NCBI GenBank assembly: GCA_018105865.1
Contig: CM030841.1
Span: 8,250,729-8,314,728, forward strand
Reading direction: 5' to 3'
DNA from: Metaphire vulgaris
Lineage: Eukaryota; Annelida; Clitellata; Crassiclitellata; Megascolecidae
Length of the DNA stretch: 64,000 nt
Position numbers and translations under genes: made by a program
Shown here: in pieces, positions 23,317 through 35,836 of the stretch
Layout: each line of letters opens with the position of its first letter
Position numbering within the stretch: position 1 is the first letter of the stretch
Notes under the pieces: generated by a model
What the model was told of the DNA's origin: nothing
Seen by the model: the letters and a program-made list of their open reading frames with translations, nothing else
The model's database searches: none

Positions 23317-24373
23317 CAGTGGCGTAGCCAGGATTTCCACAAGGGGAGTTGGTCTTGGTCGTGACCAACTTTCAAAAAATTTTGACAATAAAAAAACAAA
23401 AGGCCATCGTTATACTCTCTACTCTAAACATGCTGACAAGCAAAAAAGTCCTCAATGTACCAGCCAAAGGGGGAGGGTTTCAACCCCAAAACCGCGTCCA
23501 AAAATAAAAAATGCACGAAAGCACGTTTACAATTTTTTCCGTCGACGGCCAAAAGGGGGTGTTAACTAGGGATGTGCGGGTATACCCGTACCCGCGGGTA
23601 TACCCTACCCGCACCCGCGGGTACGGGTAGGGTAGGGTACACATTTTACGGGTACGGGTCGGGTACGGGTAAGCGCTACGGGTAATAGCGGCTACGGGTA
23701 CGGGTATACCCGTTTTCGAAAAGTTATATTTTCATTTCTCACTACTATAGCAAATTAGCAATGCGGTAATAGAAAAATAATATTGAGTAAAGTGTAAGTG
23801 TAACACATCGCGTTCAGTTTGTCAGACACCATGCATTTTACTTACTGAAAACATAAAGGAAATACAGATGACGTAATCTGACATCTTCAGTAATAAATCT
23901 ATAATGGCGTCCTCTGACTCCTCCAAGGAACCTTCGACCGAGAAAGTTCTTCTGGTAAAGTTTCAAGCTCTAATGCCTGCTCATAGATAAATGATATCTA
24001 CTAAATATTTTAAACAAGCCCATTCATGTCGGCTTAGGCCAATTAGATCTGTCCTAATCTAAACATGCGTGCTATTTACAATGAATAAGCCCCTATTTCA
24101 CTGTTGCCTCTCTATAGTCTCTAGGAACGGATACGGGTTCACGGGTTCAGGTCCTTTGTAGTACTTGTACCCGTAAACGCATTTTATCCGTCCAAAATTC
24201 CAAATCCAAAACTCCAAATTCCAACCAAAGTCGGTTATGGGGTGGGTACGGGTACGGGCCAAACGGGTAGGGTAGGGTAAAAATTGTTTCCACGGGTACG
24301 GGTAGGGTATGCATTTTGCTGTACCCGCACATCTCTAGTGTTAACCGCCAAAACCCCCTTGGCTACGCCACTG
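23317..24373. mobile_element. hAT-type element (CAGTGGCGTAGCC family) with nested insertion
   Basis: The termini are CAGTGGCGTAGCCA and TGGCTACGCCACTG. The 8-bp flanks AACAGTTC (23309-23316) and AACATTTC (24374-24381) differ at one base. Removing the nested element at 23567-24337 and one TSD copy leaves an element of about 280 bp. A sister copy is at 37484-37764, sharing TTGGTCTTGG-like and GACCAACTTTCAAAAA-like blocks. Confidence 0.88.
23567..24337. mobile_element. hAT-type element with GGGTAC-rich ends, nested
   Basis: The ends TAGGGATGTGCGGGTA and TACCCGCACATCTCTA (rc TAGAGATGTGCGGGTA) are flanked by a perfect 8-bp TSD GTGTTAAC at 23559-23566 and 24338-24345. Subterminal arrays of CGGGTACGGGTA and GGGTAGGGTA occur at both ends in inverse orientation. 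The 771-bp element has an AT-rich, non-coding middle. Confidence 0.94.
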
Positions 24374-24598
24374 AACATTTCGAGCAGACTATCTTTGACC
24401 AAAAGTCTGCAGAAATCAAGCAAAACCTTGCTTACTTCGTCTATTGCAGGGAAAGGAGTTTAAATTCTTTTTCTTTATTGTCGACAGCTTTACCTGACTT
24501 CTACAGTAGGATTTTAAAAGTCATTGCTGTGTAGAATATCACTTGGATATAGAATCGTCATTTGAGTCGCGATTTTGACGTCATTCAGTAGCCAGTGA

Positions 24599-24832
24599 CC
24601 ATGGGCGCCCACATATTGGGGCAAGAAGGACTCTTGCCTCGTGGAAAATGCAAGTCTATTTTTTAAAACTAGAATAAATTTTAGCTTTTACACAATATTT
24701 CCACAATAAAACACTACTGATAACAAAAGTGAAATTGAGAAACAACTTTAGATAAGAACTGTGGAATTTAATATCCTGAAAACCGCGACCATTGTGTTTA
24801 CCCTCCCCCCGCCAGGAAAAACATCTGTGACT
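24599..24832. mobile_element. MITE, GGGCGCCC family, copy with decayed right end
   Basis: The left end is CATGGGCGCCCACATATTGG. Internal GGGGCAAGAAGGACTCTTGC and CGACCATTGTGTTTACCCTC match 2152-2363. The right inverted repeat is truncated at AAAACATCTGTG. Confidence 0.75.
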
Positions 24833-25512
24833 GACGCTGTCAAAGAAATGCTAAAATCTTAGCGAATGCTTCTGACAATATTTCCGTTCTACCTTTGCAG
24901 AAGGAGACAAAATGTTGCCCGTGTTTGTTTTCATATTTCATTACCGTCTAGTGTAAATCCCTGCTACTCTATAAACTCTGTCTTTCTAGTTTAGCAGCTG
25001 AAATGCTAGACCTTCCATGCCTGCTCTCGTTGCGTAGGACCATCTGGGCAATCAGGCTTCATGATCATTCCTGTAATCAGCATTTGTAACCTAGTCTGCA
25101 TTGCATGACAAGTTAGAATTTAAGATGCAGAAGTCTCATACACCTTCATCGTATTGCATCGCCGTCGTCGTCGTCATGATCATTATCGTCGTCGTTGTTA
25201 CTATTATATTCATCAACTTTCCCTTCCTTTATTCGCCGTATTGCATTGCAGACTTTCGTCTCGCATGAATCATTTATTTTCTTGAGGCTACTTTTACTCC
25301 ACGAATACTTCGAATGTAATAATCATCTGTTCGGTAGGCTAATTACACCGAACAAAATAGGAACTAATTAATTCTTAATTAATACAGAAAATGATCAAGT
25401 TGGCTAGAAAATGTTAGCGGTCGCGACTGGGTAATGAGGTGAATTTTTGCAGCTCCAGGTGAACGGTCTTACCTGTTATGACTCTCTCGCTGAGTTCAAG
25501 ACGGTCTACTCT
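24833..25512. other. No gene recognised
   Basis: No exon or repeat end was supported. A short TCGTCGTCGTCATGATCATT stretch lies near 25166. Confidence 0.4.
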
Positions 25513-25605
<93 letters not shown>

Positions 25606-25680
25606 TATCATCATCATCATAACCATCGTCCTCATAATCATAATCATCATCATCATCATCATTATCATCATCAACTACTT
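25513..25680. repeat. (ATC)n microsatellite at a LINE tail
   Basis: About 35 nearly pure CAT repeats (25513-25603), then degenerate ones. On the minus strand this is a (GAT)n tract directly downstream of the LINE at 25686-26222, so it is best read as that LINE's expanded 3-prime tail. Confidence 0.95.
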
Positions 25681-25685
25681 CTTCT

Positions 25686-26222
25686 TCACTTTCTGCCTGC
25701 ATGGCGGCAATAGTTACATACGAAACATTTCCACTTCGCTCGATCTTGCGCTAATCTGCATCCTTCAACAATCGACATGTTCTTTGCTTCCAGATCTTCT
25801 TTGATGTTATCCATCCATCTTTTTCTCGGTCTTCCTCTCCCTCTGTCTCCTTCTACTTTGTGCGTATGCAGTGCTTTGTAGGCCCATCTATTGTTGTCCA
25901 TTCTTTTAACATGCCCAAACCAATTTAATCTCCTTTTGCGTACTTTATCGACAATTGTTTATGTGGCTCCTGTCTGTTGCCTGATGTCTTCATTTCTCAA
26001 TTTTTGATGTTTGCTGACTCCCATTATTTTTCTTAGACAGCTCATCTCTGCAACCATTGAACTTTTTTCATCTGATATTTTTATTGCCCAAGTTTCCGAT
26101 CCATATAATGCAGCCTGTGTAAAATACTGCACGCCTAATAACAATGTCTTGTGTTTCAGATGCTTGCCGTTATTAAAGTGGGAATTGTTCTCGATTTCTT
26201 TGGTATTCTGTGGCGTCACATA
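25686..26222 (-). mobile_element. RTE-like LINE ORF2 C-terminus, minus strand
   Basis: On the minus strand one frame reads QAALYGSETWAIK, MSCLRKIMGVSKHQKLRNED, one TAA at 25959-25961, then VRKRRLNWFGHVKRMDNN and GRGRPRKRWMDNIKEDLEA. This is the conserved C-terminal segment after the RT domain in RTE-like LINEs. It is 5-prime truncated and ends in a GAT-rich tail (25513-25680). Confidence 0.87.
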
Positions 26223-27400
26223 GCCTCTGCAACCGTATCAGACCCAACGTCAATTCAAGGTAAGCATTGCTGGATATTAATTACACTGTGATCACGCTAA
26301 AGAGACTAATCGTGGGTCGAGTAAAATCTGGGAGAAATCTCCGATAGCCTTTGTCAAATTAATTTTTTAGCTTTGTGTCGTTTTTAGGAGCTTTTACATC
26401 TATTTATATATTTTGTGCATTTTTTCACTCTAAAAAGAGTCCATTTTCTGCTGTTTATTGTCGCAACATTTCCGCTGTCGTTTGTCAGTCTTTTAGTTCT
26501 TTGTTCTTTTAAATCCAGCGTCTTTATGGCAGTTGTTTTTAGCGCAAATAATCGTTTCCGTTGCTGCGTTTTGGTTGCTAAAACATATTTGCATGTCATC
26601 AAGCGCTATAAAAATACGCAGAACAACGTCACTCAGACGGGGTTCCTCGATCGATAAATGATAACAAGTTCTCGTTTAACGCATATACGGCGTTGGTTAA
26701 CGTCGCTTCTCGTTGTAGAGTGGTACTATAATACCTGTCTAAATAATATAATTAATAAATATCTCTTTTAAATCCTAGTTTTCGAGCAAGCGATTAAAAA
26801 CGTCTTCGATTAAAAAATTCGTCAATCTTAATATTTTGTCCAAATATATGGGTTTACTTCATTGACAACGCAAAGCTATGCACTTTCCTGCTTTTTCGCT
26901 CAACGGCCATTGTAATCATTGTTTCTGAGATTATTAAAATCAGAATGATTATTTCAAGGGCGTTGTAACGGTTTGAGAAAATTAGAAGAAGCTAAATTTG
27001 ATGGCATTTTATTAAATTAGATTGAGCGTTAGATTTAATCCAATTCTCTGACCGCTGTTAAGCGCACAGTTCGCAAAAGGAACCGATGCATGTAACGGGA
27101 GATCCGTTGAATGTTATATAGCGCTGTATTATTCGAATGCTTGTCCTGCCTAAGAGCGTCGCTTGGCGATTTGTTTTATGCGTATGAAACCAATTTTCCT
27201 GCCTCTTGTGCTGGAAGATATTCGAAGGAATCGAACACGGCTAAGGCATTTCTCTTTCACGCCACGCCGAGCACGCAACGCAGGGCCGCCGGAGGAAAAG
27301 CAAATAGGCCGTTGGCGGAAAAAATCTTAGGTCGGAGGTGAAGAAGAGCAAAGCCACATCAGAAATCCAGAGAATACCGCTTCGGATGGAAAAAGAGAAT
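26223..27400. other. No gene recognised
   Basis: AT-rich sequence becoming CpG-rich after about 27060. A TATA-like GCTATAAAAATACG lies at 26604-26617. No splice-consistent exon was found. Confidence 0.35.
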
Positions 27401-27407
27401 TACGGAG

Positions 27408-27430
27408 AATAATAATAATAATAATAATAA

Positions 27431-27461
<31 letters not shown>

Positions 27462-27484
27462 AAGAAGAAGAAGAAGAAGAAGAA
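27408..27484. repeat. Compound microsatellite (AAT)n then (AAG)n
   Basis: About 8 AAT repeats change into about 17 AAG repeats, the same AAT-to-AAG switch as at 36138-36243. Confidence 0.96.
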
Positions 27485-27863
27485 AGGACGAGAAACGAAA
27501 GCGACAGAATGAGGGAGAGGGAAGAAGAGAGGATGGATGGAGGGGAAGGGAACGGAAGAAGTTTCGACGCAGAGAGAAAGACGGCGCGAAGGCATTAGAA
27601 AAATAAGGAGCAAACAGGAAACGCAGTCTGACAATGAAGTGAATAAGTCGGGGCGGAATTCAATTTCTTTATTTATTGCGAGTCAGCGGCGGAGGGAAGG
27701 CGATTGAGACGGGTGTTTGCCGGGGATACACTCGCCGGTCTATCGTCGACGCCTTCTCTAATTCGACCTCGGCAAATACGCGCGACTTTGAACACTCGGG
27801 CGTCATGACGACGTCATCGGGGCAGAGTCAACGTCATCGTTGACTCCAGGGCAACATCGAAGT

Positions 27864-27911
<48 letters not shown>

Positions 27912-28412
27912 TATAAATGGGGAACTGGACTAAAGCGTCCGTTTATACGGCAACCGCTATCGTTCACAAAGCGTCTCCATAGCAACGGCACCATGGCAGC
28001 GGTCGGAGCTGCGAGCGTTTTAATCAAGTCGTAACGTTACTCCCCCTACTCTGAGACGGCTTCAATAAACTTAGTCCAATTGGCTGTTCGCTGGTCCTGA
28101 TGAAGTCTTTCAATAATACGGTCAAACGACGACGCGTATTGCTTCATAGGCGGAAGCATTCTTTCGCAGTCCACCTCCCTCTCTCCCTCCCGCCCCGCTA
28201 AGGCATTAATCCCTCCGCCCAACCTCCACCTCCTACTCCTCTCTCCTACTCCTCCTGCTCCTTCATCTTTCTTCGTCCCCATTTCGTGGTTTTGCCGTGA
28301 TTGAGCGACTACGCCTCTACGGCTTACACGCGACGACTGAAATATTCCGTCGTCTGACAGGCGTCGAAGCAATTGCATTTGAATACAGTGCCAAAGACAA
28401 TTACGCAGACGT
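27485..28412. other. CpG-rich DNA with (TA)n at 27866-27910
   Basis: The sequence is GC- and CpG-richer than most of the window. It holds a 45-bp TA run and no supported exon. The 147-codon minus frame at 28046-28489 runs into the GACA repeat and shows no domain. Confidence 0.45.
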
Positions 28413-28712
28413 AGACAGACGGACAGATGGACAGACAGACAGACAGACAGACAACAGACAGATTGATAAACATGTAGATAGACAGGCATACTGTACAGAT
28501 AGATAGACGGACAGACAGGTAGACAGAGTCTGACAGACAGATGGACAGACAGACATACAGATAGACAGGCAGACAGCAGATAGACAGACAGATAGATAGA
28601 CGGGAATACAGATATTCAGACGGGCAGACAGATAGACAGACAGAGAGATAAACGGACAGATAGACGGACAGACAGGTAGACAGACAGACTGAAGGACGGA
28701 CGGAGAGATGTC
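28413..28712. repeat. GACA/GATA tetranucleotide repeat
   Basis: About 300 bp of interspersed GACA, GATA and GACG tetramers. Confidence 0.95.
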
Positions 28713-29080
28713 GGTCTGTAGAGAATCTAATTATCAGCTGCTGTCCCTGTGGTGACCAATTAGGCAGATGAAGGCAGCCAACCTAAATAGGAAAATAATA
28801 GCTTTTGTTTCCTATTCTGTGAAAGGCACTCGAGTGTGGCGCCATCTCTGGCTCGGCGGCACAGAGACAATTACAGACGACCAGCTACGCGTGAAATTAG
28901 TTTAATGCGTGTTCTTACCAATCGGCCTCAAGAGCAGCTTCGGTAAAATTAAGTCTCATTAATTAGATTGCATACGGAGATATGCACTATACAGTGGACA
29001 TATACAGTAGACAAGGAATGCTGTCACCACAGTTGCGTCAAGATACACGATCGATAACAGAGACACAATTTGAGAACCCA
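28713..29080. other. Unique sequence with TAATTA motifs
   Basis: No exon seen. Homeodomain-type TAATTA or ATTAATTAG cores occur at about 28730 and 28958. This is suggestive of nothing more than ordinary non-coding DNA without conservation data. Confidence 0.3.
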
Positions 29081-29324
29081 TTGAAGTTGATAATAATGCT
29101 GATGACTATGATGATGAAAATAATAACAATAATAATAACAACAATTTATAACAATAATAATAACAATATTAAAAATATAAGAATGTTTATTAACAGCCTT
29201 AAGAAGCACGTATTTAACAGTTCTTATAGTGTCCTTTGTTAAGCGCTCTTGGCTTTAGCTTTCGGTATTGCTTACTGCTTAGTGCACTTTATAAATAAAT
29301 AAATAAATAAAAATTATAATAATA

Positions 29325-29392
<68 letters not shown>

Positions 29393-29420
29393 GATTTAAA
29401 GTGGTTTTGATTAAGTGGTT
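29081..29420 (+). mobile_element. LINE 3-prime end with (AATA)n/(AAT)n tail
   Basis: The conceptual reading FINSLKKHVFNSSYSVLC is a CR1/Jockey-type ORF2 C-terminus. A 3-prime UTR follows, ending GTGCACTTTATAAATAAATA. The tail extends into about 21 AAT repeats (29330-29391). GATTTAAAGTGGTTTTGATT after it resembles the end of LINE family L1a. Confidence 0.7.
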
Positions 29421-31153
29421 TAGGATTTCTCCTGTGTTGAAGCCACTGTCGCTCATATAGAAGTTGGACAGTGTTTAAATTTCCAAAAACCAGTGAGGTC
29501 TGTCTTCTTTAAGACCATTTTACCATAGCAGGTATAGAGGCAGTCAGGTCTCTATAACTAATAAATGGTTTAAAAAATTCTACGGAGCAGAACATTAATG
29601 TCAACCAAAAATGATTCGCAACATTCGCAAGAACAAAATGAAGCATCATAGCCGTAAAATCCATTATCCCAGGGTCAGCTGTTTGTGGGTCAAGTTTTTA
29701 AATTTTTGTTTGACCCACTGTTCTTAATATTGAAACGATGCAACCAGCAACGACGCCGAAATTTTTAATTTAAATGCAGCAGGATTTAGGCACACCTTAG
29801 TGACATTATACACGATCCCTAGTATGCCACAAAAACGACGTTTCGAAACTATGCACAATACATTCGAGAAACGAACAAAGAATGGACAAATTCTTCGAAA
29901 CTTTCCTTCGTGTAAATCCTAATTTTATGACGCTATACATCATTCAGCACACGACGTCCGTTGTCAATAAAAGAGTACCTTAACAGATATCATCATATTG
30001 TGGATTTTCTTAACTGACAGTATGCGTCATAATCTGTTTCCCTGGAAACAGCTATCGTCTGCATCGACTGGGATTATCTGCCATGAACAGAGTTTCCCAT
30101 TCGAACGTTCTTTATATATCGATTATATCATCATCTTTCGTTGCGCACGTCTAGCCGGGCTCACCGTTTTTAGGCTGTACATCATAATCTTCTACCGACA
30201 TCAAAGCATCGCCGATGCTCGCTCGCTGGTCGGCTATTCATCTTCAGCAACAATAATGCATAATAATTCTGATCTTAAAACGACAAAACAAAGCGTCTAT
30301 CGAACTTTTCGACGACACGAGAGAGATTCCGTGATCAATTGATCACATCTGCCAGCGCCAACGATTAGATTTGTTTCCATCCAGAGGCTAACTGTTAGTC
30401 TGTTACAGTGGTTGAGGATACGTTAACATCACTCTCTCCTCGCCTTCAATCTATCCTCTTCCTCTCCTCTTCCTCCGTATCCTCTTTATCCTCCTACATA
30501 TGTCCTCATTATTCTCTTTTTCTCTTCCTTCGATTCCTCACGTGACAAGAGAATTGCGTTGACCTTAACATCACAGACTCCGCAGATAATGTTTAGTATT
30601 CGCCGTGTAAGTCTAAATCGAATTTCTAATCATAATTAACGGCGTAAATCGGTCCAATTTAACAGACAGAAAGAGTACAATCGAGGCAGCCAATGCTCAA
30701 TGCTCACAACCGACCAAGAATAAAGTTATTCAAGAGACTACAACGCATCAATACTAATCGAATTTGCAAACTTGGACTCAGGTTTTAAATTAAAGGACCC
30801 GAAGAATCGCTGTAACGAATCGAAGATTTTTCCAGTACAGTCACATCAACGCAATTATACTTTCACATCCTCAAATGCGATCAGCTTCCTCTAATTGCAT
30901 TTGTCCATTAGTTTTTCTTCTCTTGCGTAGATCTTCGCGCGTGGGCGAGTGTCAATTATGTCTGCTTAATTGACAGGTGGGTGTCAGTTTCACGGAAAGC
31001 TATAGTTTGCCAAGAAGCGAAACAAATAACTAAAGTTAAGATGCTCGCGATTAGAAGATGTTGGTCAAAATTTTTCGATAATTTACTAAATTGAGAGTCG
31101 TCGTTTGAACGGGCAGAACTGGCATTAGGCGCAGACAAGGCTGTAGACTAGAT
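29421..31153. other. No gene recognised
   Basis: A unique-looking stretch of about 1.7 kb. The 114-codon frame at 29998-30342 has no recognisable domain or splice boundary. CT-rich low complexity lies at about 30425-30540. Confidence 0.45.
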
Positions 31154-31566
31154 CAGCGTTGCATACGCTTTTCTCTACTATGAGGAGGGGGTTTATTTAT
31201 CGCAATCCGGGGAGGACCTTTGTGGGAAATTATCTCAACTCCTAAACAGTGGCGTAGCAATATGCTCGAGGGGCCCTTGGCGAAAAATGGGTAGGGGGCC
31301 CTTTCCAGAGACGATCTAACAAGTTTGCGAAAATGTTCACGACTTTTTTGCTTGTCGGTCTTTCGATCTGACAACTTTACAACTTTGCGATAAAAACATT
31401 TTTTGGCTATGGTCGGGGGCCCTTTGCAGGTCGGGGACCTTGGCATTTGGCCAGGTTGTCCATTTGGCTGTTACGCCTCTGCTCCTAAATTATTGCACAT
31501 TTTTGGGGAGAATCTAAGATTTTGGGGAAATTCCTACCTCCACTATCAGGTCTGTGTGCAACACTG
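31154..31566. mobile_element. hAT-like element (CAGCGTTGCATAC ends) carrying a nested MITE
   Basis: CAGCGTTGCATAC at the left and GTGTGCAACACTG at the right form a 13-bp inverted repeat with mismatches. The sequence is continuous in style on either side of the insertion at 31247-31481. No convincing TSD was found. Confidence 0.55.
31247..31481. mobile_element. hAT-type MITE, nested
   Basis: The termini CAGTGGCGTAGCA and TGTTACGCCTCTG are flanked by a perfect 8-bp TSD CTCCTAAA (31239-31246 and 31482-31489). GGGGCCCTTGGCG and TTTGCTTGTCGG lie inside. The ends resemble the CAGTGGCGTAGCC family but the interior differs. Confidence 0.92.
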
Positions 31567-31838
31567 AACTCCGAGTAATTTTTACGGGACGTAATATTAA
31601 GCTTTTGTCACGAGAAATATGATATAGCAAATATGGGTGGAGTAAAAGCCAGTTCGCTGAGAAGCGCCGTAACATTGTGCAAATTGTATTGATTAAGACA
31701 GAAACAACGCGGGAAATGTCCTTGCATTTGCAAGATCAAGCACCATTGCAACGTATTTATCACATGCACTTTACCTGTTATTTTACTTTCCGATAGACAT
31801 TAGTCGTCTTGTACCAAACAATTAGGTTGACAAATCCT

Positions 31839-32340
<502 letters not shown>

Positions 32341-32559
32341 TAATAATAGCAGCAATAAATATCATGTGGCATGCGATTGGATGCCTTTGAAAATACAATG
32401 ACATGATAATGGCGATGGCGTGTTTCGCTCTGCTTCGTGATGTACGTAATCTGCTTTCGGAAGGAACTAATTGAGCGTCTAAATTCGTGTTCTATTTTGC
32501 ATTACCGCATCTGTGCATGCAGTAAGGATTCGAGACGCTTTCAACTGCGACGATTACTT

Positions 32560-33100
32560 ATAATAAATTGGCGTCGTTTGACTTCTTTGTCTTATTCTTC
32601 TTCGACGCAGTTTGGATAAATCTCGAAGCAAAAACGGGCGACGAAACCCGGCGGTCTGGTCACCGCGCGAAGTACACGCTACAGCTACAAGTGGCCACAG
32701 AGCGTCGTGCGCTGTTGGAGCCGCAGGCGGCGTCGGACTAAATGCTGTTGCTGCGGCGGGTGCGGGGACAGAGGGAAGTGGTGGGGGAGGGGGAGGGCGG
32801 ACGCCCCGAAATTGCCCTGCTTCTAAGTGGAAATCGTCATTTTCCGAACCTAAATGGATCGGCGACAGAGCTAGCACGCACTGCCGCGCAGGTGCCAGGA
32901 AGTGCCGAAGCGAGAAGGAGGAGGAGGAGGAGGAGGAGGAGGAGAGAGAAACAATAAAAGCAGGCGACTGACTGACGACCGTCACCTCCTTCTCCTCTTC
33001 CTTCTCTTCTTCCTCCTCCTCCTCCCTCGAGTCGACGTAGACCCTGCGGTGAACGCCGTCCTGTGCAATAGGCTAATAGCGAACGACTGAATGAATTTTA
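32560..33100. other. CpG-rich segment with (GGA)n and (CTC)n
   Basis: A strongly CpG-rich stretch (32620-32900) with GGA repeats at about 32919-32944 and TCC/TTC repeats at about 32986-33030. It is the closest CpG-rich candidate promoter region upstream of gene A. No first exon with a signal peptide was found, so the link is speculative. Confidence 0.35.
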
Positions 33101-35340
33101 GGACGCCTTTTTAAGCACAAATGTTCAGATTTCATCTGTTTTCCGTTTTATTTACAACCGTCCGCAGCAGCACTGACACCACACTCACTGCAGACCTATA
33201 GTTTTGTTTTAGGCATGATATAAATATATACATACATATAATGCATATATAGATGAATGCACAAACGCATCTACGTATTGTTTATTATATTGTTTATTAT
33301 TATATATACATATTTAACGGGAAAAGATAAAGACAATAACAAAAATGGAAATTTAATTTGATAAGGAATATATTTATACAGTATATAACATTGAATATAC
33401 TATATATAAATATATATATATTCATTGTTTTATATACTCTTTGTAAAAATTGTAAGCTTTTAGTTGGACAATATGACACGCAGTGTAGATTAATCAAGAA
33501 TTCTATATATAGAGAGAGAGATGTGTGGATGTCTCGCTAAAAGTAGGATAGTGTAGGAAATTACAAAGCCATGTTAAAGCTAAGTCAATTACGAACCTAT
33601 GTCGGTTGTAACGACTTTTACGGCTTCGCGGCGGCGCCAGACGTCTTTCGTGAAAACGGTTTCCGAAACAAAGGACGCAACGCCATGCGAATGTCTGTTG
33701 CCCGTGTGTTAGCAGTTAGCTTACAGTAGGTGCCACAATTCGAGGTCCTTACGAGAATCATTGGCTGGTCTATTGATAACGACAGCGAATTTATTAAGTC
33801 ACTAAAGATTCTTAATATTGCTGACATGCATAAACAGCAAACATCGGTGTTCATGTTTAAATTTAGTCATATAAACAATATGCTATCTCAGATATTTTTA
33901 TAAAATGGAATATTTTACCACCAGTAAAAATACATGCTTATTATCTCTTTTATTAATCGGACATTTAGAAAACATTCTTTTTCCCACAAACCTGAACCAG
34001 TTTCACGTTTCTTTCTCAGATGTCCATTAATAACAAATGAAAAACCCTGATTCATGCACTCTGTTAGGAAATATTGCGCTATACATCTAGAACTTTACGA
34101 AACTCCTTGTTACTTTTGTCTCTGTGTGATATCTGTCCATAGGCCAACTGCAGTATAGTTCAAATGAAAGCTCGACACCCCAGCGGTGTAAGATAGGCGT
34201 AAATATGCCAGTCTGGTGGTATATTGTGGTCGTTTTAGACCTGCGCGTATTGGACAGCGAGATTGAAGGACATCGACGCAGTATACGAACGGCTGTTCTC
34301 AAGGGTCTACTATAGCGTCTCGTAGCGTCAAAGGAGGACATAACTTATGCAGATTTCGGCGACGGCATTTATGGACCGGGTATCGGCGACAACTCTATCC
34401 GCTTGTTCCGAGCCAGTAAACCACATCACAAAGAAGAACGGATTGCAGTCGACTCCCATCCCAATGGAAAATGGAAGGAACCTGGGAGAGAGGGGGATGC
34501 GGGAAAGCGTTATTCCGGACAAACGGATCGGTAACTGTGGAGGCTGGCGAGATGGAAGGCGAGCACAGGGAAGAAATTTAAAAAAAAGCCTTCACAGACC
34601 TAATATCGTGAACGGTCGGTTCACTCGTCGAGAGGTTCATGAATTATCCAAACGATGACGAAGGAGAGAACGGTCCACGCCATTTCGGTCACCCTTCCAC
34701 AACCTCCTTCCTTCCCTCGAGGGTAATTTCTTCGCCACTCTCAAGTTTCACTAGCAGTATTCCAGGAATAGGTAATCATAGAGTTGATTTAAAGGGCTGA
34801 AAGACTTTTCTTGATAAGCGATTTTGTTCTCGTACTTGGTGAAGTCAGGATCATTTGCTTGGTGGTGCGAGTCCTTCGACTTTGTTTACGATAAACGTTC
34901 TCAACTGTTTCCTTGAGTTTTGTCGACCAAATGTGATTGCGTAACAGTCTCGCGCGACGTTGCGCTCTCAACGACTTTGAGGGTTTTACTAGATGTAGAA
35001 TAGCGAAAGGAGAGAGAGGGGAGAGAACGAGTATGACATATGAATTCTGAGTCGCCTACTTGAAAAATGCTTCTCTATAGATTGGTGAGTTTCTCTGAGG
35101 TCACAACCCTGGGAAACCACTGGCTACAGTCGTATATATTGACCTGATGACGTCATCGGTATAATAAATTCACATTATTAGACGTCATCATTAAACGTCA
35201 TCGTCCGAGTAACCGTTTCTCCGTCGATGATGAAATAACACGTGGATGACTTAGTAATATTCAATGTTTCTTAGACAACATACATGATCCTGCGGAAGAA
35301 GAAGTGATTGAAATCCCCAAGGAGAAAGAAAGAAAAGAGG
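33101..35340. other. No gene recognised
   Basis: Mostly AT-rich with TATA-rich patches at 33210-33430. No exon with matching phase for gene A was found, although the gene's missing 5-prime exon may lie here or further upstream. Confidence 0.4.
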
Positions 35341-35755
35341 AGAAAGAAATCCCCTTAATCCGGCGAGAGAAAGACAGAGAGGGACAGCGAGAGAAAGAGA
35401 GAGAGAGACAATGACAGAGACAGAGACAGAGAGACAGAAAGAGAGAGACAGAGACAGAGAGACAGCGAGAGATAGAGAGACAGAGAAAGGAACGATATAG
35501 ACTTAAATTCCAAACCCACTTAATGATATATCACACGGCTTCGCCTTCGTAGAAGTTAAAATTTAAGCCAATGACACCAAGAAATATTGCACTACAACGT
35601 TTCAGACACACGAATAGAAACATCAAAAGGAAATAGCAAAAGTTTATAGAATGAAATATAACCAGCCAGTCAACCAATCAGTCAGCTAGCCAGTCAATCA
35701 ATCGATTAATCAATCAGTCGGTCGGTCAGCCAGCAAATCGCTCAGCCAGTCGTCC
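35341..35755. repeat. (GAGACA)n-like and CAGT/CAAT tetranucleotide tracts
   Basis: A degenerate GAGACAGA tract covers 35366-35487. A degenerate run of CAGT, CAAT and CAGC tetramers covers 35657-35750, just upstream of the first recognised exon of gene A. Confidence 0.85.
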
Positions 35756-35836
35756 TTTGTGGTATGAAATTGATTTCTGTTCTCCTGCGATTGCATTTGT
35801 GTGTGTGCGTGTGCGTGCGTGTGTGTGTGTGTGTAG

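Noticed and set aside
25447..25713. His-rich protein
   Set aside because: It is the (CAT)n tail of the minus-strand LINE at 25686-26222.
32612..32971. Gly/Glu-rich frames as the gene A first exon
   Set aside because: They begin without a good ATG, run into a GGA repeat, and lack a signal peptide or a phase-1 donor that would join the SUEL exon.
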